In this document: one piece after another, positions 27,335 to 35,681 of the stretch
How the letters are laid out: each line of letters starts with the position of its first letter
Position numbering within the stretch: the stretch's first letter is position 1
Source: Frisingicoccus caecimuris
GTDB lineage: Bacteria > Bacillota > Clostridia > Lachnospirales > Lachnospiraceae
Length of the DNA stretch: 64,000 bases
Assembly (NCBI RefSeq): GCF_004340975.1
Contig: NZ_SLXA01000006.1
Span: forward strand, 62,001 to 126,000
Direction of reading: 5' to 3'
Made by a program: the position numbers and the translations under genes
Notes under the pieces: generated by a model
What the model was told of the DNA's origin: nothing
Databases searched by the model: none
Seen by the model: only the letters and a program-made list of their open reading frames with translations

Positions 27335-27747
27335 ATGAAGTGAAATTTGGAAGAATTCTTGAAACAGGTATGGGCGCCATCATGTCCCTTGTTCTAAGTT
27401 TTTCAGCCCAGGTACTTTTAGGCGCACCAATTACCATACGGGGGGTTCTCTTTGGTTGGGCAGGAGCCTTTGCCATTGCCGTCGCCATCAATTATCTATT
27501 TCCTGTCATGAACTGGTGCATTGTCATCACCAAAAATATCAAAAACAAGTGGGCTGAATACATCATTCGAGTTGCCATATTTTCTTTAATAGAAATTTTA
27601 TTTAACAGTGTATGGTGTATGGTCAATTCCAATGTCATTGAATTCTGGCCTCAAAAGTTTCTGCCTTTATTATGTCTTGGAACAGCTGCTATTTTTATTG
27701 CCCTGCCTATTATGAGCAGAATAGCTGCCATTTTAGCTAAAGAATAA
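27331..27747 (+). CDS. Small four-TM membrane protein coupled to creatininase
   Basis: 138 residues from ATG 27331. This start overlaps the preceding stop (ATGA) and has GGAGG 8 bp upstream. Four hydrophobic helices occupy most of the length (GAIMSLVLSFSAQVLLGA, GWAGAFAIAVAINYLFPVM, VAIFSLIEILFN, FLPLLCLGTAAIFIALPIM), in the style of DUF2798-like proteins. No transport motif is seen. Coupling to the amidohydrolase suggests a linked role, for example substrate entry, but this is inference. Confidence 0.75.
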   Translation: MNEVKFGRILETGMGAIMSLVLSFSAQVLLGAPITIRGVLFGWAGAFAIAVAINYLFPVMNWCIVITKNIKNKWAEYIIRVAIFSLIEILFNSVWCMVNSNVIEFWPQKFLPLLCLGTAAIFIALPIMSRIAAILAKE

Positions 27748-27774
27748 TCAACTTTTGAATCCGCCTCTTTAAAC

Positions 27775-27820
27775 AAGAAAGGGGGAGTATCAGCCAATTC
27801 GGCTGTTCTCCCCCTTTCTT
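27775..27820. terminator. Bidirectional terminator
   Basis: AAGAAAGGGGGAG (27775-27787) pairs with CTCCCCCTTTCTT (27808-27820). It lies between convergent genes and reaches into the stop codon of the minus-strand gene. Confidence 0.8.
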
Positions 27821-29747
27821 AATCCATATAAATCGGCGTATATTCTACCCCCATGCGTTCCAGAGCGTCCATTTCCCTATGCTGACATGTAAATAAAATC
27901 ACCTGGGCAAACCCCTGACTGCCAATCCATGATAATGTCCGGGCCAGTCGACGGTCATCATAAAATACAAAACTGTCATCAAAAATTACCGGCACGTCTT
28001 TTTTCGGGAAAAGGAGCTTTACCATCGCCAGCCGCAGCGCCAGATAGAGCTGTTCCCGTGTCCCTGTGCTGAGTTGGTCACAGTCCACAAAACGTTCACC
28101 TGTATCCACTCTCAGATTCAATTCATTATCCACGACAACCCGTTCGTATTTACCACCGGTCAGCTCCCATATCATTTTGGACACCTCCGTATTCAGCGCC
28201 GGTCCAAAGTCGGAATGAATCTCTTCCGATAAATCCCGGATGATCGTCATACATTCGTCAATGATCCCCGCTTGTTCCTGCTCCTCCCGGACTTCTTCAG
28301 AAAGGCGCTGAATATCCATTTCTAAAGATTCTCTCTCTTCTTCTTTCTGCTCAAAGGTTTCTTTCCGGACAAACAACCGTTCCAGAGATTTGGTCAGACT
28401 TTCTTCCTTTTGCCTCAAAACCTCTAACATTTCATCGTCCTCTTCCGCCTCCATATCAAGCGAAATGTCATCACCATATTTTTCAAGATAGGGCTGCAAT
28501 GGAATCTGGAGCTGCTCATACTGTTCCCGCAGAGCCTGAAGCTCTTCTTTCATCTGGCGCAGCATTTCACGGCCGCCCCGGCCGAACATATGCTGTTCCA
28601 TCTCATCATGAAGTTCGTCCAGATTTTCTTTACTCTCACTGACCCGAAGCCCCATACGCTTTCTTCCCATTTGGAGAAGCAGAGCTGTCACCGCCAGCAG
28701 AGCTATAAACACAAGCAATATACCAACCCGGACCAACGGATTGTTTTTCAGAAAAAAAACAGCCACGACCGGAATCAGTCCAAACATCATCACAGAAAAC
28801 AAAATAGCCAGGTTGCGTCCCATAAGCTGCCCATAACGGTCGGACAAATCATCATACTCTTCATTTGCCGCATCCCACTGTTCTTTCATCACATCAAAAT
28901 CTTCCTCCGCAGCCTGGTGTTTGAGCCGGTCATATGCCGCTTTCTTCTGCTGATACTGGGCCGCCACATAATTGTTTTCTTCAATCAGACGAATAGCTTC
29001 CATCCGCTCCTGACGTTCCCGCTTCCGGCTTTCTCTGCCTGTCTGGCGTTCCGCCTGTCTCTGGCTGCGGACATGTTCCAGCATCGTCTTTTGCTGTTGG
29101 ATTTCTTCAAGAAGCTTTTGGTATTGATCCGTCTCCGCCTCCATGGTCTCCGCCTGTACTTTCAAATTCTGAAGCTGTCTCTCCGGGCTTCGGTCAAACC
29201 GGGCCTTCTTTTCCTTCCGCAGATAGTCCAATGTCCGCTGTAAATCTATATCCTGATTCTTGGTCCGCTGTACATTTGCCATATAAGCCTGCAAAGTCAG
29301 CCCAAACCGGGCATCAATCGAACTTTCAAGCTGACCGATACTCAATGTATTCCTGAAATTCGTCCGATTTAAACCATCTACAAGATGGTCCATCTGACCG
29401 CCGGGAAGTAATATTTCCTTCCCCGTGCGAAGCTGCTCCACCCTGAAATATTCATCTTCCTTATAGAAATTTCGCGTCAGACGATACATTTCTCCCTCAT
29501 GCTCGATCACCATCGAACCTTCATAGTTTTTCCCCTGCTCCCACGGTTGAAAACGGGCGTATTCGTCTTTTCTTGACGCCTTTCCCCGAAGACGCTCTAC
29601 GCCAAAGAGCATCGCCTGGATAAATTGATGGAGAGTGGATTTCCCGGCCTCATTTTCGCCGTAAACCACGTTAATTCCCGGTGAGAGACGCAGACTTGCC
29701 TGATGAAAACGTCCAAAATGCGTTATATTTAACGTATCAATGATCAT
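27819..29747 (-). CDS. YhaN/SbcC-like AAA ATPase with internal membrane segments
   Basis: 642 residues. The ABC/SMC-type head is split: N-terminal Walker A VVYGENEAGKSTLHQF (about residues 28-43), and C-terminal signature region DQLSTGTREQLYLALRLAM plus Walker B VPVIFDDSFVFYDD. Long coiled coils flank two adjacent hydrophobic helices near residues 310-360, a feature of the YhaN subgroup that sets it apart from true SbcC. It starts within the stop of the YhaO-like nuclease gene (4-bp overlap), so the two probably form one DNA-end-processing complex, perhaps membrane-associated. Confidence 0.88.
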   Translation of the reverse strand: MIIDTLNITHFGRFHQASLRLSPGINVVYGENEAGKSTLHQFIQAMLFGVERLRGKASRKDEYARFQPWEQGKNYEGSMVIEHEGEMYRLTRNFYKEDEYFRVEQLRTGKEILLPGGQMDHLVDGLNRTNFRNTLSIGQLESSIDARFGLTLQAYMANVQRTKNQDIDLQRTLDYLRKEKKARFDRSPERQLQNLKVQAETMEAETDQYQKLLEEIQQQKTMLEHVRSQRQAERQTGRESRKRERQERMEAIRLIEENNYVAAQYQQKKAAYDRLKHQAAEEDFDVMKEQWDAANEEYDDLSDRYGQLMGRNLAILFSVMMFGLIPVVAVFFLKNNPLVRVGILLVFIALLAVTALLLQMGRKRMGLRVSESKENLDELHDEMEQHMFGRGGREMLRQMKEELQALREQYEQLQIPLQPYLEKYGDDISLDMEAEEDDEMLEVLRQKEESLTKSLERLFVRKETFEQKEEERESLEMDIQRLSEEVREEQEQAGIIDECMTIIRDLSEEIHSDFGPALNTEVSKMIWELTGGKYERVVVDNELNLRVDTGERFVDCDQLSTGTREQLYLALRLAMVKLLFPKKDVPVIFDDSFVFYDDRRLARTLSWIGSQGFAQVILFTCQHREMDALERMGVEYTPIYMD

Positions 29748-30808
29748 CTCTCATTTCCACCCCTTCCGTGATACATGGCCTGCAGACCATAGCTCAAAAT
29801 TTGCTCTCTGCGATGTTCATCCATCGGCATCTGATACACCTTTTTAATAAACATCCCGATGAGATTTTCTGAATTTTCATTATACAGCCGCTCAAAGTCA
29901 AACCAGGGCAGCGTTTCATCCTTCACGGACACCACATTTCCCACGTGAGCCAGTCTGTCCAGATCATAAACAATATCCATATCTCTGTACCCCTTTAACA
30001 CCACATTATAGAGATGCTCTGCACCCTCGATATGAATCTGCTGCTCCAACCACTGTTCCATCTCTCCGCTGGTCATATCTGTATCTGACTCCAAAACCAG
30101 CTCCCGATATTCTCTTCGGGAAGCCGGGCAAAACTGAAGCCGCGTACCCCGATCGGTAATTTCTCCGTAAATATATCCTCTCGATCCCATATCCAGCCGA
30201 TCGATTGGTTCCAGGGCCCCGGCATAAGCCATCGCTTCAGAAATGATCTCCGGTTTATGGATATGCCCCAGAGCCACATAATCGAATCCCGCCGACAAGA
30301 GCTCCTTTTTCTGAATCGGAATATGCTTTTCGTCCCCTCCATGGGCAAGAAGGATGTGATATCCCGGTTTATCCAACGGCCGTACCTTGTCATAGAGCGG
30401 CTGTTTAATCTCTCTGTGTTCATAACTCAGTCCATAAACCCAGGTATCCAATGCTTCTATGTATATGACATCCACCTTCTCCTGACGGAAAAAGTGCACA
30501 TTATCCGCCCACGAAAAATCCCTGTAATTAGAACCTTCTCCGATGTAGTCATGATTTCCGGCCATCGCTGCCACCTGGACTGGCGCTATGGATTCCAGAC
30601 GGTAATTCAGCTCCTTCAACTCCCGTTTCGTCGGCGGCCGGTGGAAAATATCCCCCGCGATCAATATCAGGTCAATCCCCTGCCGTCCGGCTTCTTTCAA
30701 AAGTCCGTAAAAGGTCGCTTCAATCTCTTCCGAACGCTTCTGGGACCAGGATTTTCCTCTGTCGGGAACCGCTCCCATATGAATATCCGCCACATGGATA
30801 AATCGCAT
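29744..30808 (-). CDS. YhaO/SbcD-like DNA exonuclease (metallophosphoesterase)
   Basis: 354 residues from ATG 30808 (GAGGTGAG upstream), which gives the standard N-terminus MRFIHVADIHMGA. Calcineurin-like metal motifs: HVADIHMG, LILIAGDIFHR, AGNHDYIG, LLAHGGDE and ALGHIHKPE. A C-terminal capping region follows. Homologues are the nuclease half of SbcCD/Mre11-Rad50-like pairs. It overlaps the YhaN-like gene downstream by 4 bp. Confidence 0.92.
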   Translation of the reverse strand: MRFIHVADIHMGAVPDRGKSWSQKRSEEIEATFYGLLKEAGRQGIDLILIAGDIFHRPPTKRELKELNYRLESIAPVQVAAMAGNHDYIGEGSNYRDFSWADNVHFFRQEKVDVIYIEALDTWVYGLSYEHREIKQPLYDKVRPLDKPGYHILLAHGGDEKHIPIQKKELLSAGFDYVALGHIHKPEIISEAMAYAGALEPIDRLDMGSRGYIYGEITDRGTRLQFCPASRREYRELVLESDTDMTSGEMEQWLEQQIHIEGAEHLYNVVLKGYRDMDIVYDLDRLAHVGNVVSVKDETLPWFDFERLYNENSENLIGMFIKKVYQMPMDEHRREQILSYGLQAMYHGRGGNER

Positions 30809-30837
30809 CTTACTCACCTCGTTTCTGACGGCATACC

Positions 30838-32664
30838 TTATCGGGTATACCATTCGTTCTTTCTGTGTTTTGCATCAAACAAAAGATTATAATTTAAGAT
30901 AGCATAATCTTTTAGTTCTTCCGGCAGCGACTGGGTCATATTTACTCCAAAATAAACACCTTCACTGTCAAGAAACATATTCGCCGTCAACACCGGATAA
31001 TCTTTCATGATATCTTTCATATATTTCTGGAACGGACTCATCGGAAGTCCTGCCGCCTCAAAAAGCATGGTACTTAAGTAGTTGACACTGAAAATATCAT
31101 ATTCGGAAAAATCATAGCTGATTTCCTCTCTGACAGCTTCCTCATCAATATCATAATTTGCCCAGAGCACAAAAGGCACTTCATACCGCTCCATCGATTC
31201 GGACCAGGAATTGGTATCCTCCACACCGTTCATCCGGTAAATAGGGCTTACGACCCAGTCTGCCGGCTGATGATCGCCAAACATGAGAATCACCGTCGGT
31301 TCATCCACCTGGGAAAAATAGCCCACCAGTTGGCCGAATGCCTCATCCGACACCTTGATCAATGATAAATACCGCTCTAAAAGTCTGGCGCTGCCGTTGG
31401 CGCCTGACACTTTTACATCCGGTGTGAAATTATCATATTCCTTACTGTAGCTGCTGTGATTCTGCATAGTTACATCAAAAACAAACATTGGCTGTCCCGG
31501 CATTTTTGCCGTATAAATATCGACAATCTTCTGATAGGTCGCCAGATCTGTCGTATATTCCCGCAGTATCGGAGCATTCACAAAGCTTTCTTTGAAATAA
31601 CTCGTATCGAATCCAAAATACTTGTAAACCTTATCCCGGTTCCAGCCATTGGCCCGGTAAGGATGTATAGAAAATGTATCATACCCCAGATTCTTCAACT
31701 GGCTGGCCACCGACGGCATGTCTCCGCGAATGTACTGCTGGTAAGGAACAGACCCCGACGGTAGAAAAGCCATCGAATTTCCAGTCAAAAATTCATATTC
31801 GGAATTCGCCGTATTACCGCCTTTAACAGAGACCATGAGTTGTCCTTTGACCGTATTCTCACTTAATGAGCGTATAAAAGGCATATAATCGATATTTGTC
31901 TCAAAATCGCCGAGAACGGCCGGGTCCGAAAATGCCTCATTCATAATGACGATAATGTTTGGATATACCGAATCAACTTCCTCGGCTTCTATGTACGGCT
32001 CCAGAATCTGCTGAACTTTTTCTACGCTGTAATTTGCCGGCTTTGAAACATCCAGATACTGCATATTTGAAACAAAGCTGACAATAAAACCGTTCATTTG
32101 ATAAAAGGCATTTGGTGTAAAATGATATTCATAAAAACCCACCGCCTTATGTACCGCCGGCATCTGCACCGAAGTTCCATAAAGAACAAACGCCCCGGCA
32201 ACACTCAGTACCGACAATAAATGATACTGGTGATTTTTAAACGGCAGTTTCCAGCTTGTAAAAATTCCTATCATAATAAGGAGTACAAATCCCAAAACAC
32301 ATATCCGTGCATCGTTATCCAGACTGTAACTGTAATTATCGGATACACTCATCGCTGTTTTCACAGATAAAATATCCCACGGATATAATGGCACCGAACG
32401 AAATTGAATCACATAATAATCTACAAGGCCTATGATCATCACCAAAAGACTTCCCAGGCCCAGACTGACAAAACTCCTTTTGGATATGACCAGGATCAGC
32501 CCGTAAAGCAAATAATAAAATACCAGGTTCAATGCAATTAATGGGAACTCCATATCCTTTGCCACTGAATGCGTCAGCGTCTCCAACAGCCAAAAGCTGA
32601 TGGCCGGCGTTACAGACCACAGCAATATACTCGGAATTTTGGGAATTCTACACTTCTTAAACAT
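30838..32664 (-). CDS. LTA-synthase-family membrane phosphatidylglycerol transferase/sulfatase
   Basis: 608 residues. Five N-terminal membrane helices (to about residue 175) precede an extracellular sulfatase-fold domain. Motifs: IIVIMNEAFSD (metal Glu), KGGNTANSEYEFLTGNS (catalytic Thr position), FSIHPYRANGWNRDKVY and LMFGDHQPAD (metal Asp/His). The family moves glycerophosphate or phosphoethanolamine groups onto cell-envelope polymers such as lipoteichoic acid. It lies 29 bp upstream of the YhaO-like gene, possibly in the same transcript without related function. Confidence 0.9.
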   Translation of the reverse strand: MFKKCRIPKIPSILLWSVTPAISFWLLETLTHSVAKDMEFPLIALNLVFYYLLYGLILVISKRSFVSLGLGSLLVMIIGLVDYYVIQFRSVPLYPWDILSVKTAMSVSDNYSYSLDNDARICVLGFVLLIMIGIFTSWKLPFKNHQYHLLSVLSVAGAFVLYGTSVQMPAVHKAVGFYEYHFTPNAFYQMNGFIVSFVSNMQYLDVSKPANYSVEKVQQILEPYIEAEEVDSVYPNIIVIMNEAFSDPAVLGDFETNIDYMPFIRSLSENTVKGQLMVSVKGGNTANSEYEFLTGNSMAFLPSGSVPYQQYIRGDMPSVASQLKNLGYDTFSIHPYRANGWNRDKVYKYFGFDTSYFKESFVNAPILREYTTDLATYQKIVDIYTAKMPGQPMFVFDVTMQNHSSYSKEYDNFTPDVKVSGANGSARLLERYLSLIKVSDEAFGQLVGYFSQVDEPTVILMFGDHQPADWVVSPIYRMNGVEDTNSWSESMERYEVPFVLWANYDIDEEAVREEISYDFSEYDIFSVNYLSTMLFEAAGLPMSPFQKYMKDIMKDYPVLTANMFLDSEGVYFGVNMTQSLPEELKDYAILNYNLLFDAKHRKNEWYTR

Positions 32665-32698
32665 AATTTTCTGCCACCTCTAATATGTACTCATTGAA

Positions 32699-32726
32699 GA
32701 AAAAAGAGGCTGCCTGCCGCAGCCTC
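32699..32726 (-). terminator. Terminator after asnS
   Basis: GAGGCTGC (32706-32713), loop CTGCC, GCAGCCTC (32719-32726), then a T-rich tract on the minus strand. Confidence 0.88.
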
Positions 32727-32741
32727 CCCTCACAAATCATC

Positions 32742-34133
32742 TTAAATATCACAGTTTTTAACCGTTCTTGGGAACGGAATAACGTCGCGGATATTGCCCA
32801 TACCGGTCAGATACATCACACAGCGCTCAAATCCAAGTCCAAAACCGGCATGACGAGTGGAACCGTAACGGCGCAGGTCCAGATAGAAAGCATAGTCCTC
32901 TTCTCTTAATCCAAGCTCATTCATTCTCTGGATCAGTTTGTCATAGTTGTCCTCACGCTGACTGCCTCCGATAATCTCTCCAATGCCCGGCACGAGCAGG
33001 TCCATCGCCGCAACCGTCTTGTTATCCGGATTCATCTTCATATAAAACGCCTTGATTTCCTTTGGATAATCCGTCACAAATACCGGACGTTTAAAGACTT
33101 TTTCTGTCAGGTAACGCTCATGTTCCGTCTGCAGATCTGTTCCCCAGTGAACCTTATATTCGAACTTATCGTTGTGTTTTTCCAAAAGCTCTACAGCCTC
33201 GGTGTAAGTCACATGGGCAAAATCCGAATCTGCCACATGTTTCAGACGTTCGATCAGTCCCTTATCGACAAACTGGTTAAAGAAATTCATCTCTTCCGGC
33301 GCATTCTCCAGAACATAATTGATAACATACTTTAACATGGCTTCGGCCAGAGCCATATTATCATCCAGGTCTGCAAAAGCCATCTCCGGCTCGATCATCC
33401 AGAACTCTGCCGCATGGCGGGTCGTATTCGAATTTTCCGCCCGGAAAGTCGGACCAAAGGTGTAAATATTCCGGAAAGCCATCGCAAAGGTCTCTCCGTT
33501 CAACTGCCCACTGACGGTCAGGTTCGTTTCCTTACCAAAGAAATCCTTAGAATAATCCACATGGCCTTCCTCATCCTTCGGTATATTTTCCAGTTCCAGT
33601 GTCGTCACACGGAACATCTCACCGGCTCCTTCGCAGTCACTGCCTGTGATCAGTGGTGTATGCACATAAACAAAATCCCGTTCCTGGAAAAATTTGTGGA
33701 TGGCATAAGCAATCAGAGAACGTACGCGGAACACAGCCTGGAAGGTATTTGTCCGTGCCCGGAGATGGGTCATCGTCCGCAGATATTCAAAGCTATGCCG
33801 TTTCGGCTGAATCGGATAATCCGGCGTGGAAGCGCCTTCTACATAGACACTGTCCGCCTGAATCTCAAACGGTTGTTTTGCCTTCGGTGTCGCTACCAAA
33901 GTCCCCTCTACAATAACAGCTGCCCCCACATTCAACTTACAAATCTCCTGAAAATTATCCAGCTGCTCGCCAAAAACCACCTGAAGCGTCTGGAAATAAG
34001 TTCCGTCATTAATAACTAAAAATCCAAAAGTCTTGGAATCTCTCAGATTTCGTACCCATCCTCCGATACGAACTTTCTGATCTACATATTTTGAAGAATT
34101 TCTGTATAATTCTCTTACAGTTACTAAATCCAT
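32742..34133 (-). CDS. asnS: Asparaginyl-tRNA synthetase
   Basis: 463 residues. An N-terminal OB-fold anticodon-binding domain ([23 protein letters not shown], residues 21-43) is followed by the class II catalytic core. Motif 2 contains [21 protein letters not shown], and motif 3 contains [15 protein letters not shown]; the C-terminus [11 protein letters not shown] is typical. It charges tRNA-Asn with asparagine. Single gene with terminator; the RBS is GGGGG. Confidence 0.97.
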   Translation of the reverse strand: MDLVTVRELYRNSSKYVDQKVRIGGWVRNLRDSKTFGFLVINDGTYFQTLQVVFGEQLDNFQEICKLNVGAAVIVEGTLVATPKAKQPFEIQADSVYVEGASTPDYPIQPKRHSFEYLRTMTHLRARTNTFQAVFRVRSLIAYAIHKFFQERDFVYVHTPLITGSDCEGAGEMFRVTTLELENIPKDEEGHVDYSKDFFGKETNLTVSGQLNGETFAMAFRNIYTFGPTFRAENSNTTRHAAEFWMIEPEMAFADLDDNMALAEAMLKYVINYVLENAPEEMNFFNQFVDKGLIERLKHVADSDFAHVTYTEAVELLEKHNDKFEYKVHWGTDLQTEHERYLTEKVFKRPVFVTDYPKEIKAFYMKMNPDNKTVAAMDLLVPGIGEIIGGSQREDNYDKLIQRMNELGLREEDYAFYLDLRRYGSTRHAGFGLGFERCVMYLTGMGNIRDVIPFPRTVKNCDI

Positions 34134-34232
34134 TTCGAATACCCCCGTATTATTATCAATCTTCTATATTTTACATTATATTTTCTCTTTCGTAAAGGGG
34201 CAACTATCGGTGTAAATTATCGTATGTAAAGG

Positions 34233-34261
34233 TGGACTTTCCGTAAATTCAGATGTATAAT
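34233..34261 (+). promoter_or_regulatory. Promoter of the M29 aminopeptidase gene
   Basis: TGGACT (34233-34238), 17-bp spacer, TATAAT (34256-34261); RBS AAAGGAAGG before ATG 34297. Confidence 0.7.
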
Positions 34262-34296
34262 ATGCTGGCAATGATTAACGAAAGGAAGGTTTTAAT

Positions 34297-35412
34297 ATGG
34301 ATGAACGTATTAAAGTGTTCGCTCATAATCTCATTCACAAGTCAATTCAGGTAAAATCCGGCGATAAAGTATATATCGACTATACCGGAGAAAGTACGGA
34401 AGCATTGGCACGTCAGCTGATCAAGGAGACCTATGCCGCCGGCGCTATGCCTTTCCCACACTATACAAACCCGAGAGTTCATCGAGAAATGCTGCTCCAC
34501 TGCAATGAAGAACAGCTTCGCCTGATGGCCCAGGTCGCTGCTTCAGAAATGGCTCAGATGGACTGTTATCTTGCTGTTCGCGGCGCCGATAATATTTCCG
34601 AAAATTCAGATGTTCCGGCCGAAAATCTGGCCCTCTATGAACGTCTCTACAGCACACCGGTCCATCATGAAATCCGTGTGCCGAAGCTGCGCTGGTGCGT
34701 TATGCGCTATCCAAATAACTCGATGGCTCAGCTCAATAACCAGAGTCTGGAAGCTTTTGAGGATTTCTATTTTGACGTTTGCTGTCTGGATTATGAGAAA
34801 ATGGGCGAAGCCATGACGCCGCTCATCGAACTTATGAATAAAACTGATAAAGTCCGCATCGAGGGTCCGGGGACCGATCTGACTTTCTCCATCAAAGGCA
34901 TTCCGGCCATCAAATGCTCCGGCAACATGAATATTCCTGACGGTGAAGTCTACACGGCTCCGGTCAAAGATTCCATCAACGGCACTCTGACCTACAATAC
35001 ACCGGCTGTTTTCCAGGGCTTTACATTTGAAAATATTTGCTTCACCTTCGAAAATGGAAAAATTGTCAAGGCCACCGCCAACGACACTGCCCGAATCAAT
35101 CAGGTACTTGATACCGACGACGGCGCCCGTTATGTGGGCGAATTTGCCCTCGGCGTCAACCCATATATTCTGAACCCGATGAAAGATACCCTCTTTGATG
35201 AAAAGATCATGGGATCTTTCCATTTTACACCGGGCAACTGCTACGACGACGCGCCAAATGGCAACCATTCGGCAATTCACTGGGATCTGGTATGTATTCA
35301 GAGACCAGAATACGGCGGCGGTCGTATCTGGTTTGACGACGTACTCATCCGTGAGGATGGACGCTTCGTCCTGCCCGAATTGGATGGTCTCAACCCGGAA
35401 AATTTAAAATAA
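34297..35412 (+). CDS. M29-family aminopeptidase (PepS/AmpS-like)
   Basis: 371 residues, somewhat shorter than the usual 400-415. Family landmarks: KSGDKVYIDYTGES near the N-terminus, RIEGPGTDLTFSIKG, CSGNMNIPDGEVYTAPVKDSINGTL (metal-binding Glu), GARYVGEFALGVNP (Glu), and FHFTPGNCYDDAPNGNHSAIHWDLVC (His, Asp). These residues hold the two-metal centre. It trims N-terminal residues from peptides in the cytosol. Monocistronic, with its own promoter and terminator. Confidence 0.92.
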   Translation: MDERIKVFAHNLIHKSIQVKSGDKVYIDYTGESTEALARQLIKETYAAGAMPFPHYTNPRVHREMLLHCNEEQLRLMAQVAASEMAQMDCYLAVRGADNISENSDVPAENLALYERLYSTPVHHEIRVPKLRWCVMRYPNNSMAQLNNQSLEAFEDFYFDVCCLDYEKMGEAMTPLIELMNKTDKVRIEGPGTDLTFSIKGIPAIKCSGNMNIPDGEVYTAPVKDSINGTLTYNTPAVFQGFTFENICFTFENGKIVKATANDTARINQVLDTDDGARYVGEFALGVNPYILNPMKDTLFDEKIMGSFHFTPGNCYDDAPNGNHSAIHWDLVCIQRPEYGGGRIWFDDVLIREDGRFVLPELDGLNPENLK

Positions 35413-35419
35413 GATTGTC

Positions 35420-35473
35420 AAAAACATCCTCCCCGTAAAGCTTGCGAGAACGCTTTCCGGGGAGGATGTTTTT
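35420..35473 (+). terminator. Terminator after the aminopeptidase, carrying a repeated 20-nt loop element
   Basis: Arms AACATCCTCCCC (from 35423) and GGGGAGGATGTT (to 35470), then T residues. The loop holds AAAGCTTGCGAGAACGCTTT (35437-35456), itself able to form an AAAGC/GCTTT stem. The 140 bp to the next hairpin shows nothing else. Confidence 0.85.
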
Positions 35474-35610
35474 GACTATTGGCAATGAACTCTATACAAA
35501 CCTGCTACTGCACCGGCCAAATATTTCTATCAAAAATATCTGTATGTTTTCCCGCCAATCGCCATTACCATTTTATGAATATATTCACCTGTCCTCTGAT
35601 ATGAGCTCAA

Positions 35611-35674
35611 TATTAAAATATGCCCATGCCCTCCATAAAGCGTTCTCGCAAGCTTTCAGGAGGGCATGGGCATG
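35611..35674 (-). terminator. Terminator after the 853-residue protein gene, carrying the same 20-nt loop element
   Basis: Plus-strand arms are ATGCCCATGCCCTCC (35620-35634) and GGAGGGCATGGGCAT, with a T-rich tail on the minus strand. Read in the direction of transcription, the loop is AAAGCTTGCGAGAACGCTTT (35656-35637), identical to the loop in the facing terminator. Confidence 0.82.
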
Positions 35675-35681
35675 TTTTTAA

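Noticed and set aside
35442-35681. 79-codon frame between the aminopeptidase and the large surface-protein gene
   Set aside because: It spans both terminator hairpins and has no RBS.
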